This document shows, one piece after another, positions 17,492 to 23,023 of a DNA stretch of 24,125 bases (within the stretch, counting starts at the first letter, position 1; each line of letters starts with the position of its first letter). The translations under genes and the position numbers were made by a program. The DNA comes from a virus. Under the pieces are notes generated by a model. The model saw only the letters and a list, made by a program, of their open reading frames with translations. It ran no database searches and was not told where the DNA came from. The stretch is from IMG/VR virus record IMGVR_UViG_3300021197_000292, positions 1 to 24,125 of that record. One strand, 5' to 3'.

Positions 17492-19338
17492 TATTCGGTA
17501 TCCCCATACGATTTGCCAATACCGCTTTCACACTCAAGCGGTAGTCCTGCTGCCCAACTGGGTACATGACGCATGCACTGCTCTACGTGTGCCCTTGCTT
17601 GTACCACATCCTCATCGGGGCAACATATAGCTATGCTGTCATGCACAGTCATAACAGACTTATACTTCTGATTTATTAGTAGCATTTGTTCGCCAATGAT
17701 ACAACGTGCCAATGCCTGACATACGTTTTCAACCACCTTACCACCGTATATATTCTTACGTCCACGGCGCGTTTTGTATGAGTATTCGGGCCAAACATCT
17801 TCGGGTTCTACTCCCTTGGGCGCAGGGTCTAACTGCAAGTCTTCGTAAAACATGCGTAACCCCGATGGCAGGATTACTGCGCTCTGTGGTATATCTATAC
17901 GCAGCACATTTTCACGACCCACGCGAACCGCATGACCGTCTACAAGCTGCTTCAACATATACTGGGCTTCATCCCACAGCGTAGGTATCTTCCAATATGT
18001 ATCACGGTATATATCTATGACACGCCTAGCTTCCGTTAGATCAACCTCGACGCCCATACCTGCAAGCTGAGTTTTAAACTTCTTAGCCCCCATGCCGTAA
18101 CCTGCGCCAAGGATTGTAGTTTTGCCCACAAACCGCTGTGCGCCAGTAACGTCTGCCTCGGCTACTTTGTATATAGCCGCCGCCATTTTCACATAAACAT
18201 CTTCGCCATCAGAAAACGCCTGAGTTAATTCGTCTGCCTCGGCTAACCAAGCTAACACCCGCGCCTCAATCTGAGACGCATCGCACTCAACTATAGTATG
18301 ACCCTGTGGGGGTATTATGCTTTTCTTTAGCTTCTTGCCGTTAGCCCCACGACTCGGCAGGTTTTGCAGGTTGATCTTATCATCACCGCCCCACCGCCCA
18401 GTGTGTGCCGCATAATATCTAATGGGGACCGGAAGAGTACCACGTTTAGATATGTCTATAAACCGCTGTGTGCGTGTCTCTTCTAAGGTACTTTTAGTGC
18501 CCAGCCTAGCTGCTATCAGTGTTTGCACACGCTCGTCTTCATGTTCTTGTAATTCTTGAAACTCTTTGTCAGACTTGGCAAACGCAAATGTTTCTTTCTC
18601 TGTCGTGGGGCTGATCTTGACAGGTGGTGTAACACCTAACCCAGATAGCAACTCCGCGAACTTGGCATTACTCATTAAATCTTTTCTGTCAGTTATGTTG
18701 GCGTCAACCATCAACTTGTCTTTGCGATCCCGCACATCCTCTAGGTGCATCTCAAGCATGCCCATATCCAGCTCTAAGCTAGGCTCTGTAAACATGCGTA
18801 GCGTTGCGTCTATGATATCTAACTCTTGTTCAGGGAACTTGGCTTTCATCTGCTGAAAAATAGCGTAAGTCAGGTCCACGTCCTTCTTACAGTACCCTGC
18901 GTAGGCGGTCAGTTCTTCCTCGGTAAAATCGGCTAAGCGTTTGTCCTTCGCCATGATAACTTCGGTACCTTTTTCCCCGACACCGTAACGCTCCGCTACA
19001 TTTTTTAGAGACACGCTTTGCTCTGTACCGTGCAACGCTCTCGCCATACACAATGTGTCGAGTAGGAATTTAGGTTTGATATTATAACGCCAGCTCAGGA
19101 TGGCTCCGTCAAACATCATGTTGTGAGCCAGTACATGCGTGTTGCCCCAATCAACAGATGCTAGTAGTTCGGTTACATCATCGGCACCCTGCGCCCACTC
19201 GGTCGGATTGGGGCCGTGTTTCAGCCCCAACCCAATCACTTCAAACCTACGGTCACGTATGTATTGCTCTGTCGTTATCTTCGCCAGAGAAAAGTTCTGC
19301 GCGTAGTAGGTTTCAAAGTCTAACGTAACAAGGTTCAC
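17491..19338 (-). CDS. polA: Family A DNA polymerase with 3'-5' exonuclease (Leu762 type)
   Basis: A 615-residue replicative polymerase. The exonuclease domain has Exo I LDFET (Asp7, Glu9), Exo II AHNMMFD (Asp77) and Exo III YCKKD (Tyr149, Asp153), all intact. The polymerase domain has TGRWGGDDKINLQNLPSR (313-330), motif A CDASQIEAR with Asp353, motif B RFVGKTTILGAGYGMG with Arg402, Lys406 and Tyr414, and motif C TVHDSI with Asp567. The residue matching E. coli Pol I Phe762 is Leu410. Motif C has Ser568 where Pol I has Glu883. The 5'-nuclease domain is absent, as usual in phage enzymes. The start is GTG 19338, overlapping the MazG-like gene as GTGA, with only a weak purine run upstream, so it is probably coupled. 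Confidence 0.95.
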   Translation of the reverse strand: MNLVTLDFETYYAQNFSLAKITTEQYIRDRRFEVIGLGLKHGPNPTEWAQGADDVTELLASVDWGNTHVLAHNMMFDGAILSWRYNIKPKFLLDTLCMARALHGTEQSVSLKNVAERYGVGEKGTEVIMAKDKRLADFTEEELTAYAGYCKKDVDLTYAIFQQMKAKFPEQELDIIDATLRMFTEPSLELDMGMLEMHLEDVRDRKDKLMVDANITDRKDLMSNAKFAELLSGLGVTPPVKISPTTEKETFAFAKSDKEFQELQEHEDERVQTLIAARLGTKSTLEETRTQRFIDISKRGTLPVPIRYYAAHTGRWGGDDKINLQNLPSRGANGKKLKKSIIPPQGHTIVECDASQIEARVLAWLAEADELTQAFSDGEDVYVKMAAAIYKVAEADVTGAQRFVGKTTILGAGYGMGAKKFKTQLAGMGVEVDLTEARRVIDIYRDTYWKIPTLWDEAQYMLKQLVDGHAVRVGRENVLRIDIPQSAVILPSGLRMFYEDLQLDPAPKGVEPEDVWPEYSYKTRRGRKNIYGGKVVENVCQALARCIIGEQMLLINQKYKSVMTVHDSIAICCPDEDVVQARAHVEQCMRHVPSWAAGLPLECESGIGKSYGDTE

Positions 19339-20093
19339 TTCTTTGTTACTTTCTTTAGTGCTAACTCACCCGCACACGCCATGTACCCACAGGCGTCTAT
19401 GTAGTTGTCAGGGTTATGTTTGTTGGACTTGAGCCGTGCGATCTTCAACAGGGCCATCATCATCGCAACATCGGTGGGCGAGAAAGACCACTCATAACTA
19501 AAATACTGCTCCCACAGCATAGCTATAGCCTCAAAGTTATCCTCCATATCGCCATGCGTAGCTTCACGATCTTTGGTGACATACTGCTTGGCGGTATCAA
19601 GGACACTGCTACGTGTGTATGTACCTTCTTCGGGGGGCTTGCCGCCCTTAGTCAGATTGTAGGCAAAGTCACCAATCTTTGTAGGATCAACCTCGTCCGT
19701 TATATGTACGGGTAACGGGTCTGCTAGTGATACTTTCTTCAGATAATTAGCAGGTTTAATATCGGGTATCAGATCGGGAAACTTAACCCTAAACTCTGCC
19801 GCCCTTTGCTGAAACTTGTCCTCAGTCATACCCTTAACACCCTTATACCAAGGCCCGTCTACCCCTGCATCTACTTCGGCTTTGTGCTTCCCATAAGAAA
19901 CCCATTCCTTAAAGCCTGTCTCGCTTTCAGTGAACGGGGTTATGAAATACTTTTTACGTATCCCTTCAACGTATGAAAGGCTACCTCCACATGCAACCAT
20001 AACAGACCTGATTGTGGCAGTTGGGTTCTCAGTTATATATGCAGCAGCTTTGTAAGCCTTTGTCTTTTTCTTAGAGCGATATCGCTTAGTCAT
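19335..20093 (-). CDS. HTH-like domain fused to a MazG-like (DUF6378-like) nucleotide hydrolase domain
   Basis: A 252-residue protein starting at ATG 20093, chosen because GGAG stands 6 nt upstream; a longer reading to 20213 would run far into the neighbouring gene. Residues 1-50 are basic (KRYRSKKKTKAYK), then helical, with a possible helix-turn-helix (AAYITENPTATIRSVMVACG). Residues 55-155 are a less conserved linker. Residues 163-246 match the DUF6378/MazG-like phage pattern: TAKQYVTKDREATHGDMEDN, FEAIAMLWEQYF, DVAMMMALLKIARLK and DNYIDACGYMA, with acidic residues Glu184, Asp229 and Asp233 suited to metal binding. Related proteins hydrolyse dNTPs to monophosphates. It ends in a GTGA overlap with the polymerase, so a role in the dNTP pool is likely. 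The DNA-binding role of the N-terminus is inferred. Confidence 0.82.
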   Translation of the reverse strand: MTKRYRSKKKTKAYKAAAYITENPTATIRSVMVACGGSLSYVEGIRKKYFITPFTESETGFKEWVSYGKHKAEVDAGVDGPWYKGVKGMTEDKFQQRAAEFRVKFPDLIPDIKPANYLKKVSLADPLPVHITDEVDPTKIGDFAYNLTKGGKPPEEGTYTRSSVLDTAKQYVTKDREATHGDMEDNFEAIAMLWEQYFSYEWSFSPTDVAMMMALLKIARLKSNKHNPDNYIDACGYMACAGELALKKVTKK

Positions 20094-20103
20094 AGTTCTC
20101 TCC

Positions 20104-20625
20104 TTATTCAAATTCTGGTACAAACCAGTCATCATCCAACGCCCACAGACAGTAGGACGCTTTCTTTTGAGTGCCGAGGCGTGATACCTTGGCTTCCCAA
20201 ATCTCTCCATCACGATGCAGTTTACCCAACGCTAGTTGCACTTCATCGTTATCTGCGTCTAGCTTAGACGCTATCTCAGTAGCCCTATGTGCGAATTGAT
20301 TGTCTGTCTCAGACAACAAACTAAGTATACGATCTTCCATCTTAGCTACCACTACGCGAGGGGTTTCTTCTTCATCATCAAAAGTATCAACAGAATGTGT
20401 TACGCTCTCAGCGACAACACCCACAACCTGATACTTGGTTGAGTTAACCATTTTTGAAGTGTTGGGTATCACTCGCATCTGAGCAAGTGTACCTTCGGCA
20501 AGTCGATACTTTTTCACAAGGTTGGGCGGTATAAAGACACGCTCCCCTTGGTCTATGTCAACTCCAAATCCGCATTTCTTATCCACCAATACGTGCTGCA
20601 CGTATATCTTTAGTGTGTTTAACAT
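20104..20625 (-). CDS. Probable nucleic-acid-binding protein: OB-like N-terminus plus winged helix
   Basis: A 173-residue protein, not matched to a named family. Residues 15-55 (FGVDIDQGERVFIPPNLVKK then YRLAEGTLAQMRVIPN) look like a small beta barrel of cold-shock/OB type. Residues 75-90 are acidic linker. Residues 96-165 fit a winged helix: MEDRILSLLSE, then ATEIASKLDADNDEVQLALG and the wing DGEIWEAKVSRLG. Such a pair suggests an RNA- or DNA-binding regulator, possibly autoregulatory. GAGAGA is upstream of the ATG. The gene is preceded by the structured 112-nt gap at 20626-20737 and followed after 10 nt by the MazG-like gene. Confidence 0.75.
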   Translation of the reverse strand: MLNTLKIYVQHVLVDKKCGFGVDIDQGERVFIPPNLVKKYRLAEGTLAQMRVIPNTSKMVNSTKYQVVGVVAESVTHSVDTFDDEEETPRVVVAKMEDRILSLLSETDNQFAHRATEIASKLDADNDEVQLALGKLHRDGEIWEAKVSRLGTQKKASYCLWALDDDWFVPEFE

Positions 20626-20657
20626 TGTTCTCTCGCTTGTTTATGATATTGTTTTTA

Positions 20658-20730
20658 TGAGGGCGGTGATAATTCAAACCCACCTACCTGCGGTCTGCCT
20701 TATTGTTAGTTTCACCTACAGCCGCCCTCA
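20658..20730 (-). ncRNA. 73-nt structured, partly tRNA-like element
   Basis: On the - strand, TGAGGGCGG (20730-20722) pairs perfectly with CCGCCCTCA (20666-20658), closing a 55-nt interior. Inside, TGTAG...CTAACA can form a short stem with one bulge, and GGTGG/TCACC forms a 5-bp stem (competing at its end with the closing stem) around a 10-nt loop containing TTTGAAT, close to the tRNA T-loop TTCGAAT. Length, closing stem and T-like arm recall a tRNA. No anticodon arm can be drawn in the purine-rich middle and no CCA follows, so it is not a normal tRNA. It could be a degenerate tRNA or a leader RNA for the gene at 20625. It lies in the largest gap of the leftward train. Confidence 0.4.
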
Positions 20731-20737
20731 CCATTCT

Positions 20738-21004
20738 CTATGATTTGTTTAGGATACCCGCCATAAATTCATTGGCAGCGCGCACCGCTGCTTCTTCGTT
20801 ACGTGCGATGTGCTCCTCACGTTCTTCGCTTATAGCTGCGGATAGGGTAGCCGTTACAGCCATCATCATCTGAGGCCACGAATCTTGCTGTTCAAACAGT
20901 AGAACAAGATTAGCGATAATCAGCGACATAATCTCGGGTGACGCTTGGTCGGGCGCGGCTTTAGCTATGCGCTCCATAACCGCTTCAAACTTAGCTTTAT
21001 CCAT
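20738..21004 (-). CDS. Small helical protein of unknown function
   Basis: An 88-residue protein, not recognised. It is predicted to be all-helical with a hydrophobic centre (EIMSLIIANLVLLFEQQ, then MMMAVTATLSAAISEE) and a charged end (EEHIARNEEAAVRAANEF). The centre is too broken by charge to be a clear membrane segment. GGAG lies 7 nt before the ATG. It overlaps the upstream HTH gene by 8 nt. It is followed by the structured gap at 20626-20737. Confidence 0.75.
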   Translation of the reverse strand: MDKAKFEAVMERIAKAAPDQASPEIMSLIIANLVLLFEQQDSWPQMMMAVTATLSAAISEEREEHIARNEEAAVRAANEFMAGILNKS

Positions 21005-21290
21005 TTTTGCTCTCCTTAAATTTTATTTGGTATCGTTTGCATCTACGTAGTATTACCTCTACGGACATGCCTGTTATACGTGCGGTCTCGGCGGCACTAA
21101 AACCTTGTTCCGATAGACGCAGTATTTGCTTGGCGGGGTTTGATCTTTCGATCTCGGACATGCGGGGCTTACCGCTGCCTCTAGCGTGTTCTTGCACGAT
21201 CCCGTAGTTTAGGGATCGACCCCCACAATATTCAATCATCCGTTTGTTCTCAATCAAGGCCAACGCCTTCATCTTTTCCAAGGCCGTCAA
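20997..21290 (-). CDS. Small helix-turn-helix protein, TTG start
   Basis: A 97-residue protein. The C-terminal part ILRLSEQGFSAAETARITGM followed by VEVILRRCKRYQIKF is a resolvase/transposase-like helix-turn-helix, and the N-terminal half is basic and Gly-rich. It probably binds DNA and regulates phage genes. TTG 21290 is taken as start because GGGGG stands 5 nt upstream; ATG 21272 (without the first six residues) is the alternative and has only GGAAAA directly adjacent. It overlaps both neighbours (41 nt upstream with this start, 8 nt downstream). Confidence 0.72.
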   Translation of the reverse strand: MTALEKMKALALIENKRMIEYCGGRSLNYGIVQEHARGSGKPRMSEIERSNPAKQILRLSEQGFSAAETARITGMSVEVILRRCKRYQIKFKESKNG

Positions 21291-21417
21291 TGTTTCCCCC
21301 TAGCTTCTTTGTACCTGTTACATACATGACGAATAGCTGCTGCGTGATCTTCTCAAGTTCCGCTTTTAGTTCGCGGTTCTCCGCACACACGCGCTCGTAT
21401 TCATGGCGGTTAATCAT
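21250..21417 (-). CDS. Short coiled-coil protein
   Basis: About 55 residues, unknown function. RHEYERVCAENRELKAELEK has heptad spacing of hydrophobic residues typical of a coiled coil; the rest is Gly-rich. ATG 21417 is chosen because GTGGAG stands 7 nt upstream; ATG 21438 has no site and would lie inside the VRR-NUC gene. It overlaps the following HTH gene. Confidence 0.65.
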   Translation of the reverse strand: MINRHEYERVCAENRELKAELEKITQQLFVMYVTGTKKLGGNIDGLGKDEGVGLD

Positions 21418-21430
21418 ATTAAAACTCCAC

Positions 21431-21739
21431 TTAGTCATCTGATATTGCTGCCCATGCTGTTAGTGACTGACTAACACTACCCATGTTATCCTCATTGACA
21501 ACTATATCTAGGCCACCCGCTTTGCATATATCTTTTAGATTTTTAGCTTGCAGAGGTGTGGGTCTATTCTTACCCGCTTTACACTCAATGCCAAAGAACA
21601 ATCCTTTGTAGCAACCTACAATATCAGGCACACCACTTTTACCGTACCCGCCCGTAACAGGGTAGAAGTAGTACGCACCTATTGCGTCTAGCTGCCGTGT
21701 CACCTGCTTCTTAACTTTTGCTTCTGGCGTCATAGCCAT
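21431..21739 (-). CDS. VRR-NUC domain nuclease
   Basis: A 102-residue single-domain nuclease of the PD-(D/E)XK superfamily. MTPEAKVKKQVTRQL is the typical first helix. SGVPDIVGCYKGLFFGIECK gives Asp39, Glu52 and Lys54 as the catalytic set, with TPLQ (Gln64) and a helix after it. Phage VRR-NUC proteins are structure-selective nucleases, some acting on Holliday junctions, often found with an SNF2 helicase such as the one at 14753-16297. ATG 21739 is preferred: GGGGG lies 10 nt upstream and the domain begins there. The longer reading from TTG 21793 would run through the palindrome at 21758-21776 and has no binding site. The 3' end of the gene contains the third palindrome copy. Confidence 0.9.
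   Translation of the reverse strand: MAMTPEAKVKKQVTRQLDAIGAYYFYPVTGGYGKSGVPDIVGCYKGLFFGIECKAGKNRPTPLQAKNLKDICKAGGLDIVVNEDNMGSVSQSLTAWAAISDD
21458..21476. promoter_or_regulatory. Palindrome copy 3 (one mismatch) inside the VRR-NUC gene
   Basis: TGTTAGTGACTGACTAACA differs from TGTTAGTG-NNN-CACTAACA by one base in the right arm. It lies in the 3' part of the VRR-NUC coding sequence, 40 nt upstream of the start at 21417. A weaker member of the site family, or chance plus coding constraint. Confidence 0.45.
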
Positions 21740-21757
21740 AACTAAAAAACCCCCTTG

Positions 21758-21776
21758 TGTTAGTGCGTCACTAACA
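21758..21776. promoter_or_regulatory. Palindrome copy 2 upstream of the VRR-NUC gene
   Basis: TGTTAGTGCGTCACTAACA is a perfect 8+3+8 palindrome, ending 18 nt before the VRR-NUC ATG and next to its G-rich ribosome binding site. The arms are identical to copy 1. On the - strand both copies share the wider context CTTGTTAGTGA..CACTAACA.AAGG. It is either a DNA operator for a dimeric repressor or, in RNA, an 8-bp hairpin beside the ribosome binding site. Confidence 0.7.
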
Positions 21777-21804
21777 AGACCCCGTTTTCGCAAAAACTGG
21801 CATC

Positions 21805-21837
21805 GAAGGCTGCACAGGTTTACCCCGCGCAGCCTTC
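21805..21837 (-). other. 9-bp hairpin between the 98-residue gene and the VRR-NUC gene
   Basis: GAAGGCTGC (21805-21813) and GCAGCCTTC (21829-21837) form a perfect 9-bp stem with a 15-nt loop, just after the stop codon of the upstream gene. On the - strand a run of five T comes only after 8 further bases, so it is at best a poor intrinsic terminator or attenuator. It may instead protect the 3' end of the upstream message. A smaller GTTTT/AAAAC hairpin follows. Confidence 0.5.
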
Positions 21838-21843
21838 TACTGT

Positions 21844-22140
21844 TTAAAGATTAGATGGTTCGATTACCCAGAAAGTGCTATAGAACTCATTGTCATTAGC
21901 CTTGTGACCCACACCCTCTAAGTAAGCATCGTTCTCTAATAAAGATAACACCGCTAACCTCCCTTGGAACCAATCTGGTAGCTCCTCAAAAGGTATATAG
22001 GTATCTTTTACTATCGCGTCAAGTCTTTTAATCCCAAGACTTACTATCGTTACCCAGCCAGTATCTTTCTCTGTTTGTACGCGGTAACAAACGTCAGCCG
22101 CGTACAAAACGTCACTTATGCTCAAGTAAGTAGGAAGCAC
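21844..22140 (-). CDS. Unknown phage protein sharing a C-terminal GVG module with its neighbour
   Basis: A 98-residue protein of unknown function. Residues 53-80 (ELPDWFQGRLAVLSLLENDA then YLEGVGHK) align with residues 250-277 of the upstream gene product (TLPEDMMGKFSMLQLVDDCH then YVDGVGYR). The N-terminal part (SISDVLYAADVCYRV) is not recognised. The start is taken as GTG 22140, overlapping the upstream gene by 19 nt. No Shine-Dalgarno sequence is visible, so it is probably coupled; a TTG at 22125 is an alternative. It ends just before the hairpin at 21805-21837. Confidence 0.7.
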   Translation of the reverse strand: MLPTYLSISDVLYAADVCYRVQTEKDTGWVTIVSLGIKRLDAIVKDTYIPFEELPDWFQGRLAVLSLLENDAYLEGVGHKANDNEFYSTFWVIEPSNL

Positions 22141-22985
22141 ATACGATCAGAAACTCTGTACCCCACCCCATCAACATAGTGACAATCATCCACAAGCTGC
22201 AACATAGAAAACTTACCCATCATATCTTCGGGCAGCGTTTGTGGTGTGTACCACTGAACACAACTTTGTGGGTGTACGTCAGGGGTGTAGTTGGACAGAC
22301 CATCGACCTGCAGCACGGCGCACTGTTGTTCACCCCTACGTACAGTAGTGTATATGAACACACCGTTATCTGATCGAGCATCAAGCGTTTTGGTTTCATC
22401 CTTCTGGGCAAAGAAATCTACCAACCCTGCTTGCAACTCCTTGTCTACAAACTCATGCCCCAATGTCAAAAGGTTCTTCAACTCGGTCTCCATAGGCGAA
22501 TAGTTGCTAGAGATACCGTCATGCTGAAACAATCTATTACCCATCTTACGCATCTCATGGTTGGCGTTACTGCTCACATCACGAAACGATCTAGCCGCGT
22601 TCTTCGATGACATAGCTGCCATGTCTGCCACGTTAAGCGGTGAGATGTATCGCTTGGCGTTCTTCACCGCTGTCTCTAGCTTGGTTGTCATGGACATATG
22701 GTACTGTGGGTTGTAGTCGCTGTACTTATAATTAGCGATCAAGCGACTACAAACTGTGTACGTGCGAGTACCCTTACCGCCCCTACGAAAATCACCATAG
22801 CCAACCCAAGCGCAGCAATATGGGTCATTGTCGTAGTACACCCACGCACTGTTACCACTACGCGCAAGTGTGCTGATCGGCAAAGCATTCTCTAACTCTG
22901 CAATCCAAGGCACAATATGTCCCTGCAATTTTATGTTGTGCATTTGCGCGTGACTTGTAGCTTCTTTAACTGTCGATACTTCCAT
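22122..22985 (-). CDS. Unknown phage protein with a C-terminal GVG module
   Basis: A 287-residue soluble protein with no recognised fold. Visible parts are an N-terminal half rich in Tyr, Asn and Cys (SAWVYYDNDPYCCAWVGYGD), a charged helical middle (NANHEMRKMGNRLFQHDG; ETELKNLLTLGHEFVDKELQ), and a beta-rich C-terminal part that ends in LPEDMMGKFSMLQLVDD and YVDGVGYR, shared with the next gene. AGGAG lies 7 nt before the ATG, and palindrome copy 1 is directly upstream of it, so expression is probably controlled there. Confidence 0.8.
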   Translation of the reverse strand: MEVSTVKEATSHAQMHNIKLQGHIVPWIAELENALPISTLARSGNSAWVYYDNDPYCCAWVGYGDFRRGGKGTRTYTVCSRLIANYKYSDYNPQYHMSMTTKLETAVKNAKRYISPLNVADMAAMSSKNAARSFRDVSSNANHEMRKMGNRLFQHDGISSNYSPMETELKNLLTLGHEFVDKELQAGLVDFFAQKDETKTLDARSDNGVFIYTTVRRGEQQCAVLQVDGLSNYTPDVHPQSCVQWYTPQTLPEDMMGKFSMLQLVDDCHYVDGVGYRVSDRMCFLLT

Positions 22986-22999
22986 TTTAGTTCTCCTTC

Positions 23000-23018
23000 T
23001 GTTAGTGGTTCACTAACA
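23000..23018. promoter_or_regulatory. Palindrome copy 1 upstream of the 287-residue protein gene
   Basis: TGTTAGTGGTTCACTAACA is a perfect 8+3+8 palindrome lying 14 nt before the ATG at 22985, so its edge touches the AAGGAG ribosome binding site. Arms are identical to the copy at 21758-21776 and only the central 3 bases differ, as expected for a site read by a dimeric protein, or for a hairpin with a free loop. It occupies the only gap between the two genes. Confidence 0.7.
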
Positions 23019-23023
23019 AGTTA

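Noticed and set aside
19335-20213. Longer reading of the MazG-like gene starting at 20213
   Set aside because: The extra 40 residues lie inside the upstream gene and the ATG at 20093 has a strong ribosome binding site.
20704-20720. A fourth palindrome copy (TGTTAGTTTCACCTACA)
   Set aside because: One arm matches the family half-site, but the other arm and the spacing do not.
20658-20730. Calling this a functional tRNA gene
   Set aside because: No anticodon stem can be formed in the purine-rich middle, the T-loop is 10 nt long and there is no CCA, so it is reported only as a structured element.
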